Shown here: positions 9,200 through 18,038 of the stretch, piece by piece
Layout: the number at the start of each line of letters is the position of its first letter
How positions within the stretch are numbered: position 1 is the first letter of the stretch
Assembly: GCF_000718005.1 (NCBI RefSeq)
Contig: NZ_JODV01000009.1
DNA length: 64,000 nt
DNA from: Actinoalloteichus_B caeruleus
GTDB taxonomy: Bacteria; Actinomycetota; Actinomycetes; Mycobacteriales; Pseudonocardiaceae
Reading direction: 5' to 3' (one strand)
Notes under the pieces: generated by a model
Told to the model about the DNA's origin: nothing
Databases searched by the model: none
What the model saw: the letters and a program-made list of their open reading frames with translations, nothing else
Translations under genes and position numbers: made by a program

Positions 9200-9383
9200 G
9201 GGGCACCTTCACTGTGTTCGTCGGCTGGGGCCCGGCGACCGGCACGTGCGGGTTCCGCCTGCCACGCCCACTGCCCGTTCGGACCGTCGTCCAGAATCCC
9301 CCACGTCCGTTCTGGGGTCCATGACCCGGTCCGGTGACAGAACAGGCCAGCCCGGAGATCCCGTGGGGAGCGTGCGGCCGCAC

Positions 9384-9452
9384 GCTCCACCCCGTCGGCG
9401 AGCGGACCGGCTGAGTCGCGCACCACCACGAGGGTGGGCGCCGGGGTCGCGG
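9384..9452. repeat. 69-bp direct repeat, copy 2
   Basis: Second copy of the 7771-7839 segment, including the TetR-tail codons out of context and the same stem-loop at 9418-9441. No other part of a TetR gene is present here, so only the tail was duplicated. Copies are 1,613 bases apart in direct orientation with the methyltransferase gene between. Confidence 0.85.
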
Positions 9453-9595
9453 CGGACGATGTGGCGCCTCGAACCCACCGGAACCGAACCCGCGCTCAGG
9501 GAGGCGCCACCCACCCCGAATCCACTTGGCGCCGGACCGGCCCGCTCGGAGCGACTCCGCGCGGCAACCCCACGCCGAAATCCGGTGCCAAGCAG

Positions 9596-9795
9596 CTGAA
9601 AAAAATTGCAACACTGGAACGATCGACCGCTGTGCTCGCCGAGTGGGTCGAGCGCGCGTCGGCGATACCCGTCGCAGGTCAACGGATTGGCACCGCCATT
9701 CGTCCGTACCGGGCAGTGTCATCCGTGGTCCTGTCGCCGCCTTCCCAACTCGTCCAGCACCTGTTAGCTTCACCACACAACTGAAAATTATTGCA
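9596..9795 (+). promoter_or_regulatory. Amylase upstream region with repeated A/T-rich sites
   Basis: CTGAAAAAAATTGCA (9596-9610) and CTGAAAATTATTGCA (9781-9795) match at 13 of 15 positions and stand out as the only A/T-rich patches in the neighbourhood. They flank the probable promoter region of the amylase gene at 9869. TTGCA-containing sites are typical of LacI/MalR-type control of actinomycete amylases, so carbon-source repression is plausible but inferred. The remainder of 9200-9868 shows no gene apart from the repeat. Confidence 0.4.
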
Positions 9796-9868
9796 GTACC
9801 TCGGTTGCCGTCCACCGAGGAACCGCCCGGTCCGGCGGGGCAACCCGCCGCCCCCCAAGGAGGAACCG

Positions 9869-11746
9869 GTGAGAGCTCGCAACGTCGCGACGATCGCCAC
9901 GGCCGTGCTGGTCAGCATGGCCGCCTCGTCCATCCCGGTCCTGGCCTCCGACACCCAGGCCAGCGCCGACCCGACCTCCACCCCGACCACCCCCGTCGAG
10001 ACCACCGCCCAGGCCAACGGCGACACCCTCGTCCACCTCTTCCAGTGGCGGTGGGACTCGATCGCCAGGGAGTGCGAGGACGTCCTCGGCCCGGCGGGCT
10101 TCGGCGGGGTGCAGGTCTCCCCGCCCCAGGAACACGTCGTCCTCGCCGACGACCACCACCCCTGGTGGCAGGACTACCAGCCCGTCAGCTACCAGCTCGA
10201 CAACACCCGACGCGGCACCCGCGCCGACTTCGTCGACATGGTCGAGACCTGCCGGGACAACGGCGTCAGGATCTATGTGGACGCCGTCATCAACCACATG
10301 GCCGGCAGCGGCTCCATCGGCAGCGGCCCGGGCAGCAACGGCAACACCTTCGACAAGTACCGCTACCCGGCGGCCGGCTACGACGACCAGCACTTCGGCG
10401 ACTGCCGCCGCGACATCGGCAACTGGGACAACCCCGACGAGGTGTGGCACTGCGAGCTGCTCGCCCTGTCCGACCTGCGCACCGCCGACCCCGTCGTTCG
10501 GGGCCGCATCGCCGACTACCTCAACGACCTCGTCGGGATCGGCGTCGCCGGATTCCGCGTCGACGCCGCCAAGCACATGCCGCAGGCCGACCTCCAGGCC
10601 ATCTACGGAATGCTCGACGACGTCCCGCACTTCGGCGGCAGGCCCCACATCTATCAGGAGGTCATCGAGGGCGGCGGCCCACCGGAGCTGAAGCCCCCCG
10701 CCTACGCGCACCTCGGCCAGGTCACCGAGTTCCGCTACCAGCGGCAGGTCGGCCCGGCCGTGCGGGACGGCAACCTCGGCTGGCTGCACGATCTCGGCGG
10801 CCAGATGGCCCTGCCCAGCGGGGACGCCGTCGTCTTCGTCGACAACCACGACACCCAGCGGTCCGACCCCGGCCTGGTCTTCCAGAACAATCCCGGCCCC
10901 TACCGGGTCGCCTCCGCGTTCATGCTCGCCCACCCTTTCGGCACCCCGAAGCTGATGTCCAGCTACCGGTTCACCAACAACGAGCAGGGGCCGCCCAGCG
11001 CCGGGCAGCAGCCGGGCAACCCGGCTGGGGCGATCACCGCCCCCACCGAGTGCGGGGCCAACGGGTGGCTGTGCGAGCACCGCGAGCCCGCGATCGCCGG
11101 CATGGTCGGGTTCCGCAACCAGGTGGGGGATGCGCCCCTCACCCACCGGTGGACCTCGGGCGATGGCCGGGCGATCGCCTTCGGCCGGGGTCAGGAGGGC
11201 TTCGCCGTGTTCAACCGGGGCGGGGCGCTCAACCAGGCGTTCCGCAGCGGGCTGCCCGCCGGCACCTACTGCGACGTGGCCACCGGCAGCCGGTCCACTG
11301 GTGAGGGCACCTGCACGGGGGCCGCGGTGACCGTGGCCGGTGACGGGAGTTTCCAGGCCAGCGTTCCGACCGACGGTGTCCTGGCCCTGCACGTGGGCGA
11401 GACCGGTGCGCCCTGCGAGGCGGACTGCGAGGGGCCGCCTGGTGAGCAGCCCGGGCAGTGCGCCTTCGGGGTGCGGGCCGAGACCTGGTTCGGCCAGGAG
11501 GTGCACCTGGTCGGCAGCATCCCCGAACTCGGGAGCTGGAACCCGAGTGCCGGTGTGCACCTGTCGTCGTCGGACTACCCGGTGTGGCGGACCACGGTAA
11601 CCCTGCCGGCCGATACCGCGTTCGAATACAAGTACGTGAAGATCGCCCCCGGCGGCGAGGTCGAGTGGGAGCCGGGCGCCAACCGCCGGGGTTCCACCGG
11701 CGGGGCGTGCTCGTTCAGCGGTACCTTCGGCGACACCACCGGGTGA
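9869..11746 (+). CDS. Secreted alpha-amylase (GH13) with C-terminal starch-binding domain
   Basis: Hydrolyses internal alpha-1,4 bonds of starch outside the cell. The 625-residue product starts at GTG 9869, preceded by AAGGAGG. A Sec signal peptide covers about residues 1-33. The GH13 barrel shows the four conserved regions: DAVINH, the nucleophile region GFRVDAAKH near residue 231, the acid/base Glu in IYQEVIEG near 263, and FVDNHDTQ near 323. A short beta domain follows, then a CBM20 from about residue 530 (VHLVGSIPELGSWN, then FEYKYVKI). This is the layout of Streptomyces amylases. It has no operon partner. Regulation by the two A/T-rich sites upstream is suspected. Confidence 0.95.
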   Translation: MRARNVATIATAVLVSMAASSIPVLASDTQASADPTSTPTTPVETTAQANGDTLVHLFQWRWDSIARECEDVLGPAGFGGVQVSPPQEHVVLADDHHPWWQDYQPVSYQLDNTRRGTRADFVDMVETCRDNGVRIYVDAVINHMAGSGSIGSGPGSNGNTFDKYRYPAAGYDDQHFGDCRRDIGNWDNPDEVWHCELLALSDLRTADPVVRGRIADYLNDLVGIGVAGFRVDAAKHMPQADLQAIYGMLDDVPHFGGRPHIYQEVIEGGGPPELKPPAYAHLGQVTEFRYQRQVGPAVRDGNLGWLHDLGGQMALPSGDAVVFVDNHDTQRSDPGLVFQNNPGPYRVASAFMLAHPFGTPKLMSSYRFTNNEQGPPSAGQQPGNPAGAITAPTECGANGWLCEHREPAIAGMVGFRNQVGDAPLTHRWTSGDGRAIAFGRGQEGFAVFNRGGALNQAFRSGLPAGTYCDVATGSRSTGEGTCTGAAVTVAGDGSFQASVPTDGVLALHVGETGAPCEADCEGPPGEQPGQCAFGVRAETWFGQEVHLVGSIPELGSWNPSAGVHLSSSDYPVWRTTVTLPADTAFEYKYVKIAPGGEVEWEPGANRRGSTGGACSFSGTFGDTTG

Positions 11747-11872
11747 GTGGGGCGGTCACGGTGCCGCTCGTCCCGACCTCCGTGACCGCGCACCGAGGCC
11801 AGCCCCACCGGCCACCTGGCCCGGTTCGCTCCCGAGTCCTTCGACCCGGCGGGCGGCCCGGCCGGGTGGCCG

Positions 11873-11928
11873 CGCCAGGTGAGGGCCGCCAGGTGGGGGT
11901 CGTCAGGTGGGGGTCGTCAGGTGGGGGC
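11873..11928. repeat. Four tandem 14-bp units
   Basis: Four adjacent copies of a 14-bp unit, consensus CGYCAGGTGGGGGY, lie between the amylase stop and the ABC-gene fragment. Units differ at one to three positions. They could be a slippage product or a remnant of recombination at the edge of the deleted ABC gene. Confidence 0.7.
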
Positions 11929-11933
11929 CGACA

Positions 11934-12060
11934 GCGGGAATCCGGGACCCCGACTTCGTCGGGCTGCGCCGAGCCCGCCTGGTCGGCCTCGTCGCCGACC
12001 TAGCCGACGGACTGGACACCGTGGTCGGGGAACGCGGCTACCGCTTCTCCCGCAGCTGCC
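11934..12060 (+). pseudogene. Fragment of an ABC-exporter ATPase gene
   Basis: In one plus-strand frame about 40 codons read like the region just before the ABC signature of a type I exporter: a helix with Arg/Leu pairs, then LADGLDTVVGERGYRFS. In intact exporters this is followed at once by the SGGEKQR signature. Here similarity stops after RFS, and neither Walker A upstream nor Walker B downstream is present. The piece therefore looks like the leftover of a deleted exporter gene. It is not related closely enough by eye to the exporter at 5250-7121 to be a simple copy. Confidence 0.5.
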
Positions 12061-12180
12061 CCGCGCGAAGACCAACTCGCCGAGTGCCGGTGGCCGGCTC
12101 ATCCCGCCCACGCCGCGGGCATACCGGGGTGAGGGTCGGTGCGGGCGGGTCCGGTTGGTGCCGGGCCGGCGGCCCCTGGG

Positions 12181-13482
12181 TCACCGGGAGGTGTCGCTGA
12201 TCACCTGGGCCAACTCGGCGGCGACCGAGGCCGGCGCGTCGCATCCCGCGATCTCGGCGGCGAACTCCCGCGCCCGGGCCCGGTACCGGGGCTCCCGCAA
12301 CACCCGTTCCACGGCGTCGGCGACCGCCTCGGCGGGCGGCGTTCCGGTGCGCAGGTCGATCCCGGCACCCGACCACGCGACCCTGGCGGCGTTCTCCGGG
12401 TTGTCGGCGCTGTCCCCGGCCACGACCAGCGGCACGCCGGCCCCCAGCGCCTGATGCGTCCCCCCGGCGCCCCCGTTGGTGACCAGGACGTCCACTCTGG
12501 GCAGCAGCCGGTCGTAGGCGAGGAACCGTTCCACCCGCACGTTGGGCGGGAGCGCGCCGGCGCCCGGCACCGCCGACTCGGGGCGTCCCCCGGTGGCCAC
12601 CACGACCAGGACGTCCTTCCCTGCCAGGCCGCGCACCGTCGGCCCGACCAGGCGGTCGAGATCGACGTTGTCGATGGTCCCCTGGGTGACGTGCACGACG
12701 GGGCGAGCGTCGTCGAGCTCAGACCACCAGGGCGGGGGCGTCCACGCGGTGGGGCCGCTCGGCGGGAGGGGCCCCACGAACCGGAAGGACGCGGGCAGGT
12801 CGCTCCTCGGGTACTCGAAACCCGCGCTCGTCAACTGCGTGAACCGGTCGGCGAGGACGGGCCAGTCGAGCACGAACTCCGGTAGGCGGGGCAGTCCCAG
12901 TTCCCGCAGCCCCCGGTTCACCCGGTCCTGGGCCGCACGGAACACGACCTCGCGGGCGGCCCAGGTGAGCACCGCGTTGCGGGGCGCGTTGAGCGGTGAC
13001 CGCAGCGGCGGCAGCGCCATGCCGAACGGCGCGGTGTCCCGACTGGACTGCGCCAGGGGGAAGACCCCGGCACCCACGACGGGGGGCCTGCGCGCCGGTG
13101 GACCCGCCAACAGCGGGAGGACCCCCAGGAACGACTGTTCCACCAGCAGCGCCTCCGCCGGGTCCCGGTCCAGCTCCGCCCGCAACGCCCGGTACTGGCC
13201 GGGCATCGAGGCGGCGAAGACCTCCGCGTAGTCGAAGGCGAGCTTCCGGATCCCGGTCAGCGGGACGCGCCCCGGGAACACCTCGTCGAACCGCCGGTAG
13301 TCGTAGTCGCACGCCTCGGGCAGCGGCACGTGTTCGATGCCCACCGCCGCCACCGCGTCGGCGAAGCGGGCTCCGGTCAGCATCCGCACCCGGTGCCCGG
13401 CTCGCACCAGACCCGCGCCCAGTCCGCGCAGCGGGTTCACGTGACCGTGGATCGGACTGGAACAGAGCAGGTAGTCACCCAA
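12181..13482 (-). CDS. Glycosyltransferase, GT1/MGT family
   Basis: Transfers a sugar from a nucleotide donor to a small acceptor, probably a macrolide- or sterol-like natural product. The 433-residue GT-B protein has the N-terminal pattern SSPIHGHVNPL, and a C-terminal donor-binding half with VTQGTIDN, the motif VLVTNGGAGGTHQALGAGVPLV (about residues 335-355) and the following GDSADNPENAARV. The last contains the Asp-Asn pair typical of MGT-type macrolide glycosyltransferases. The start is a TTG at 13482 with GGAGGA seven bases upstream. No GTG or ATG is placed as well. It is followed upstream, on the same strand, by the DUF574 methyltransferase. Confidence 0.88.
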   Translation of the reverse strand: MGDYLLCSSPIHGHVNPLRGLGAGLVRAGHRVRMLTGARFADAVAAVGIEHVPLPEACDYDYRRFDEVFPGRVPLTGIRKLAFDYAEVFAASMPGQYRALRAELDRDPAEALLVEQSFLGVLPLLAGPPARRPPVVGAGVFPLAQSSRDTAPFGMALPPLRSPLNAPRNAVLTWAAREVVFRAAQDRVNRGLRELGLPRLPEFVLDWPVLADRFTQLTSAGFEYPRSDLPASFRFVGPLPPSGPTAWTPPPWWSELDDARPVVHVTQGTIDNVDLDRLVGPTVRGLAGKDVLVVVATGGRPESAVPGAGALPPNVRVERFLAYDRLLPRVDVLVTNGGAGGTHQALGAGVPLVVAGDSADNPENAARVAWSGAGIDLRTGTPPAEAVADAVERVLREPRYRARAREFAAEIAGCDAPASVAAELAQVISDTSR

Positions 13483-13683
13483 CGTCGTCCTCCTCCCTCG
13501 AACGGCGGGACCTCCGACACCGCTCCCCGCGTCGGCCAGGGGAGGAGTTCCACCGCGCCGGCGAAGCCCGGACCACGTCGGGGCTCGCAGCGGGACGTCC
13601 CGATCTGTCCGGCGGCACCGTACCCCCGGCCCGGCCCGGGAATCGGCCGGTGTGGACGGACCGCGACCCCGGCGATCCGGCGG

Positions 13684-14526
13684 TCAGCGCTTCACGCCGA
13701 CCCCCACCACGACGACCCGGTCGGACTCCGGGGGCGGGTTGAGCCGGGGCCCGTCGGGCCACCACGCCGACGGGCGGGTCAGCCCGGGCCGGACGAGTTC
13801 GAGCCCGTCGAAGTAGGACTCGATTTCCGCCTCCGCCCGGAAGTGCACCGAGGTCATCGAGCTGGCCTCGTACACCGCCGCCACCTCGCGGGCCAGCGCG
13901 CTGACCGGCCCTCCGTCCCCCGGGTCCAGGAGGTGGCTCATCGCCACGCACGACCCGGCCGGTAACGCCTCGACGTAGCGGCGCACCACCTCGTGCGGCC
14001 GGCGGTCGGCCCCCAGGTACACCAGGGACAGGCACTGCAGCAGCGCGACCGGCCGTTCCCAGTCCAGGTACCTGGTCAGCGTCGGGTGGGCCAGGAGGAT
14101 GTCCGGCTCGCCCAGATCGCCGGCCACGAAGTGGGTGCGGTCGTTCTCCTCCAACAACGCCGGGCCCTGGGCGATCACGATCGGGTCGACGTCGACGTAG
14201 ACGACCCGGGCCTCCGGGTTCGCCCGCTGCGCGATCTCGTGCACGTTCTCGTCGGTGGGCAGGCCACAACCGAGGTCGAGGAACTGGTCGATCCCCCGGC
14301 GGCCGGCCAGGTACCGCACCGCCCTGCTCAGCCATCGCCGGTGCTCGCGAGCGACCTGCCTCGCCTCGGGGAAGACCCCGAGCACGTCCCGGGTCACCTC
14401 GCGGTCGGCCTCGTAGTTGTCCTTGCCGCCCAGGAGTGAGTCGTAGACCCTGGCCATGCTCGCCCGAACACCGTTCATCGGCGGCGTCACGAACTGGTGG
14501 ACTGCTGATTCATCAGAACGTGGCAT
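13684..14526 (-). CDS. DUF574-type SAM-dependent methyltransferase
   Basis: Protein of 280 residues of the actinobacterial SAM-dependent methyltransferase family formerly called DUF574. Hallmarks are the N-terminal MARVYDSLLGGKDNYEADR near residue 25, the FLDLGCGLPTDENVH motif I near residue 80 and VVYVDVDPIVIAQG following it. The family is abundant in antibiotic-producing actinomycetes and often sits near Scr1-type XRE regulators, as here. Its substrates are not established. It is divergent from the Scr1-type regulator at 14806. Confidence 0.88.
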   Translation of the reverse strand: MPRSDESAVHQFVTPPMNGVRASMARVYDSLLGGKDNYEADREVTRDVLGVFPEARQVAREHRRWLSRAVRYLAGRRGIDQFLDLGCGLPTDENVHEIAQRANPEARVVYVDVDPIVIAQGPALLEENDRTHFVAGDLGEPDILLAHPTLTRYLDWERPVALLQCLSLVYLGADRRPHEVVRRYVEALPAGSCVAMSHLLDPGDGGPVSALAREVAAVYEASSMTSVHFRAEAEIESYFDGLELVRPGLTRPSAWWPDGPRLNPPPESDRVVVVGVGVKR

Positions 14527-14805
14527 AGGCAGACCTACTGTTCCTGGCGTGGCAAGGATCTCAAGGATAGACGTGGTGATCCGTGACGGAGGCCACCGGT
14601 TCCTGGTCCTGCGTGATCGTGCGGAGAACGCCGTCCTCGGCCGTCGGTGCGGCCCAGCAGGATGACGAATGCTCCGCCCGGGACGCATCACCACCCGGTG
14701 TAGCTTGATATGAACGGGTGAATCTCGGGCAGCCCTGCTCGACCGGACGCGGGTGATTCGGTAAGGACGGGGAGTTGGACTGGCAGTGGGCTGGTGGGAG
14801 GTGGC

Positions 14806-15675
14806 GTGGCCACGGGTGAGTCCGCGCACAGCGGATCGACCGCGCGGCGAATGGTCCTCGGTGGGCAGTTGCGCAGGCTGCGGGAAGCCAGGGACCTCTC
14901 CCGGGAGGACGCCGGACACGCGATTCGCGGCTCCGAGTCCAAGATCAGCCGGATGGAGCTCGGTCGCGTCAGCTTCAAGGAACGCGATGTCGCCGACCTG
15001 CTGACCCTCTACGGCGTGCACGAGGAGGCGGAACGCGGCAGTTTCCTCGACCTCGTGCGGCAGTCGAACCAGCCGGGGTGGTGGAACCGCTACAGCGACC
15101 TGATGCCGCGCTGGTTCCAGGACTACGTCGGGCTGGAGGAGTCCGCCTCCCGCGTGCAGACCTACGAGGTGCTGTTCGTGCCCGGTCTGTTGCAGACCGA
15201 GCGCTACGCCAGGGCCGTCGTCCGACGCGGTATCCCCGACGCCTCGGAGGACGAGGTGTCGCGCCGGGTGACCCTGCGCATGCAGCGCAAAAAGGTGTTC
15301 ACCTATCCCCGGCCGCCCCGGTTGTGGGCCGTGATCGACGAGTCGGTGTTGCACCGTCCGCTCGGTGGCCCGGAGGTGCTGCGGGAGCAGGTCGAGGAAC
15401 TCCTCGAACTCGTCAAACTGCCGAACGTCTCGCTCCAGGTCGTCCCCTTCGGTCCGCGCGGGTCCTCGGCCGAGAGCGCCTTCACGATGTTGCGGTTCGC
15501 CGAGCCCGAGCTGCCGGACATCGTCTACCTCGAACACCTGTGCGGCGCGCTCTACCTGGACAAGCCGGCGGAGATCGACCTCTACAGCCAGGTCTTCCAC
15601 CGGTTGACCCTGGACGCCGCCACGCCCGCGCAGACGAAGAAGATCCTCAACGAGGTGCGGAACCGCCTGGTCTGA
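14806..15675 (+). CDS. Scr1-family XRE transcriptional regulator (HTH plus DUF5753)
   Basis: DNA-binding protein of 289 residues. An N-terminal helix-turn-helix (about residues 18-70, LRRLREARDLSREDAG, then SKISRMELGRVSF) is followed by the DUF5753 effector domain from about residue 95 (YVGLEESASRVQTYEVLFVPGLLQT), the standard layout of the Scr1 family. Members usually work with a DUF397 protein, which is encoded downstream at 16217. The GTG at 14806 was chosen because GGGAGG lies five bases upstream; a GTG at 14794 in the same frame is the alternative. The target is likely its own region, including the repeated GTGCAC sites at 16113-16177. Confidence 0.88.
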   Translation: MATGESAHSGSTARRMVLGGQLRRLREARDLSREDAGHAIRGSESKISRMELGRVSFKERDVADLLTLYGVHEEAERGSFLDLVRQSNQPGWWNRYSDLMPRWFQDYVGLEESASRVQTYEVLFVPGLLQTERYARAVVRRGIPDASEDEVSRRVTLRMQRKKVFTYPRPPRLWAVIDESVLHRPLGGPEVLREQVEELLELVKLPNVSLQVVPFGPRGSSAESAFTMLRFAEPELPDIVYLEHLCGALYLDKPAEIDLYSQVFHRLTLDAATPAQTKKILNEVRNRLV

Positions 15676-16112
15676 GCGTTGCCCACCCGGGTCGTCGTCC
15701 GTGGACGTCGTCCCGGTCCCGCCCGTCCCCTCCTCTCACCGGGGGCGCGGCGGATCGTCCTCCCGCGCGGTGTCGGCCGGGTGCCGGCACGCCGCCGCCC
15801 CTCCCGTTCCGCCGGACGGGGGCGTGGTCCTGGTCGGGTGAGCCGGGCGGGGCGTGGTCCTGGCGGCGGGGCGCCGGGCGGGGCGCGGCGGGTTCGCGGC
15901 CCAGGGTGGTCAGTACGGCGCCGGGCCGTGGGAATCCGATGCTCGGCCCGACCGGGGTGGCGAGGATGCCTCCCGGAGAGGTGCGGGGCGGGTGCGGAGG
16001 ACATCGCTTTCCCGTTCGCGGTATCGCCGGAAGCCGCTGGTGGTAGGGGCGAGGTGGCCGGTGACAATCGCCCGGACGCGGCCCGTTACAGTGATCTACG
16101 TCACCGTCCGGC
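15676..16112. other. Intergenic region
   Basis: No gene is supported. The sequence has a short imperfect direct repeat (GGGGCGTGGTCCTGG at about 15821 and again about 30 bases on) and is very rich in G. Confidence 0.35.
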
Positions 16113-16177
16113 TGCACGTGCATACGCCTGTGCACGCACGCGTGCTAGCTTTAGGTGCACGGTCAAATGCACGTGCA
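16113..16177. promoter_or_regulatory. Cluster of GTGCAC palindromes upstream of DUF397 gene
   Basis: Two copies of the palindrome TGCACGTGCA (16113-16122 and 16168-16177) flank two further GTGCAC hexamers (16130-16135 and 16155-16160). All four lie within 65 bases that end 39 bases before the DUF397 start. A TAGCTT -10-like hexamer sits at 16146-16151. Such a symmetric group looks like a multi-site operator, and the Scr1-type regulator upstream is the obvious candidate to bind it (inference). Confidence 0.55.
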
Positions 16178-16216
16178 TCCGGCCTCCGGTGGCAGTCGGA
16201 GAGGTGGGAGAGTCCG

Positions 16217-16453
16217 ATGGACGAGATCCGCAACGGGATACCGGCCAGACTTCTGGACGGGGTGTCCTGGCGAAAGAGTCGGCAGAGCGGCGCGGTCGGG
16301 AACTGCGTCGAGGTCGCCAAACTCACCAGCGGTGATATCGCGCTACGCAATTCCCGCTATCCGGACGGTCCGGCGCTGATCTACACCAGGGCCGAGATCG
16401 CCGCGTTCCTCTCCGGCGCCAAGGATGGCGAGTTCGACTACGTCCTGTCCTGA
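16217..16453 (+). CDS. DUF397 domain-containing protein
   Basis: Small protein of 78 residues made almost wholly of a DUF397 domain: VSWRKSRQSGAVGNCVEVA near residue 18, a central DIALRNSRYPDGPALIY, and a C-terminal FLSGAKDGEFD. DUF397 proteins pair with Scr1-type XRE regulators and modulate them, much like antitoxin/toxin-like or anti-regulator partners. The Scr1 protein is at 14806-15675. The ATG at 16217 has GGTGGGAG upstream. It is preceded by a group of GTGCAC palindromes. Confidence 0.9.
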   Translation: MDEIRNGIPARLLDGVSWRKSRQSGAVGNCVEVAKLTSGDIALRNSRYPDGPALIYTRAEIAAFLSGAKDGEFDYVLS

Positions 16454-16540
16454 CCGCCTGGAACACCGCGTCACCGCCCGACCGCTCGATCCGCACAACG
16501 CTGTGCGTGCCGTGAAACGCCGACAGTTATGGGTTTGTTC

Positions 16541-16912
16541 ATGACCGATATCGCTGACAGGCTACGAGCCATGATGGCGCGGGGCTTCCGATTCCTGCAC
16601 CCGCGCGACGAGAACGGTGACGTTGTCGCGGTGACCGGGATCAGTTTGCACGACGGTGTCATCGACCTCCTCCAGTTATACGGGGAGGACGACGCGCAGG
16701 CGGTCAGGATGCCGGCGGACGAAGCCGATATCTTCTTTCCCCGTACCGTGTTGTGGCGGACGAGCGGACCGGCGGCCGACGTGATCGAGGAACTGCTGCA
16801 CCTCCCGGAACCGGCGGCGGCACACCGCGTCCGGCGTCGGGAACTGAGCCGTGGCGGATGCTGGGTGCCGGCGCGACCCGGCAGGCAGCGTTGGCTCGCC
16901 GCGTCGTCCTGA
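16541..16912 (+). CDS. Small conserved hypothetical protein, paralog of 60438-60782
   Basis: Protein of 123 residues without a named domain. Its N-terminus (MTDIADRLRAMMARGFRFLHP) aligns with that of the 114-residue product at 60438, and both continue with a central acidic, hydrophobic segment and a helix containing VIEELLHLP or VVAELLSLP. The alignment decides the start at 16541 rather than the in-frame ATG four codons upstream. Both paralogs sit beside HTH regulators of the XRE group, so a regulatory accessory role is possible. Nothing in the sequence shows a catalytic site. Confidence 0.65.
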   Translation: MTDIADRLRAMMARGFRFLHPRDENGDVVAVTGISLHDGVIDLLQLYGEDDAQAVRMPADEADIFFPRTVLWRTSGPAADVIEELLHLPEPAAAHRVRRRELSRGGCWVPARPGRQRWLAASS

Positions 16913-17014
16913 CCGGGACGACCAGACGGTGGAGGTTCGACATCGCGGGTCGAGCGGCCACCACCCCCGCCACATCCGGTCGGCCCCACCCGTCCAACCA
17001 TCCCGGGGGATGCG

Positions 17015-17419
17015 ATGTCCGTGACTCAGCCCACCCTGCTGGAACCACCCGTCTCCTGGGTCCGCGTGTTGCCCGGCTACCACATCAGCCAGCGACGCGG
17101 AGTGTCCAGCATCGCGGAGATCTCCCGCTCGGGCCGGCTGCTGCTCAGACTCGCCCGCCTCCCGGAGGCCACCGCCGGCCTGGACCCGCACCAGGTCGTC
17201 GAACTCGCTGACGCGGTCCGGGACCGCCAGCCGGGTCGGTGGTCGGTGTGGAACCCCGTCGTGGGCGTCGCGGCCCTCGTCCTCCACGTCGAGGACCACG
17301 ACTACGTGACCCTCTCCCTCGACGGCGCCGGAGTGCCCGACTGGCAGATCCGCTTCGGGCGGGACCGCGTCGACCACCTGGCCGACGTGCTGACCGACGC
17401 CGCCGACCAGCTGTACTGA
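17015..17419 (+). CDS. Hypothetical protein
   Basis: Soluble protein of 134 residues, not recognised. It has alternating hydrophobic strands (VVGVAALVLHVEDHDYVTLSL) in the C-terminal half and a helix near residues 40-70. It follows the 16541 gene by about 100 bases on the same strand and may belong to the same Scr1/DUF397 neighbourhood. The ATG at 17015 is preceded by GGGGGA. Confidence 0.6.
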   Translation: MSVTQPTLLEPPVSWVRVLPGYHISQRRGVSSIAEISRSGRLLLRLARLPEATAGLDPHQVVELADAVRDRQPGRWSVWNPVVGVAALVLHVEDHDYVTLSLDGAGVPDWQIRFGRDRVDHLADVLTDAADQLY

Positions 17420-18038
17420 CCCGAACCGTCCGCCGAGGACGGTCCGCTCCACCCCCGACGGCCTGACACTGCCCGGCCCGCCACCGGGCCGGGGTCCGCT
17501 CCCGGGTCGCGTCCCGCCGCCCTCCCCGCGTCCCGCGTCTCGCGTCGACCGCGGCCCGCCGACGGCGGGCGGCACGCACCCCCGGGATCCGAGCGGCGGC
17601 CTTCGTGCCCTCGGGTCCGAGCACGTCCGCTCGGGCTCCACCCCGGCGAACCAACGCGTGAGCCTCGCCTCCCAGCACCGCTGGCGCGGCTGCCCACCCG
17701 TGTCACGGCTGGTCACCCGTACCTCGTCCCGCCGGGAGACCGCACCGGACGGTCCTCGTGGCCGTTCGACTCGCCCGCACCCGGTGCGCGAACTCGACCG
17801 GTGTGGTCCCGGCCCGCTGCTCGACTGCCAGCGGCGGCGCATGCCGGGCAGGTCGCTCCCGGTGCCCGGCGGCGCCGTCGTCCCGAGCCTCGTGCCCGGT
17901 GCGGCCCTGGGGAAGCCAATCGCACGCCCCCGGCGGTGGGCGAGCATCGCTGCCGGTCGCTCGCCGTCGCGAGGATCGTGGGTCCGGGCCCGTCCTCCTC
18001 GGACGGCTCGCGGAACACGGGTCGCCCCGGGCCCCGCG
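17420..18038. other. Gene-free region between convergent genes
   Basis: About 620 bases with no supported gene. Several frames stay open because of high GC, but none has a ribosome binding site or a coherent product. I see no transposon or RNA signature. Confidence 0.4.

Noticed and set aside
14527..14793. A plus-strand frame beginning with a GTG near 14549 that reads like a short strand-rich protein start (IDVVIRDGGHRFLVLRD).
   Set aside because: It ends after about 40 codons, overlaps the promoter region of two divergent genes and has no ribosome binding site. It could be a remnant of a NUDIX-like gene, but this is too short to support.
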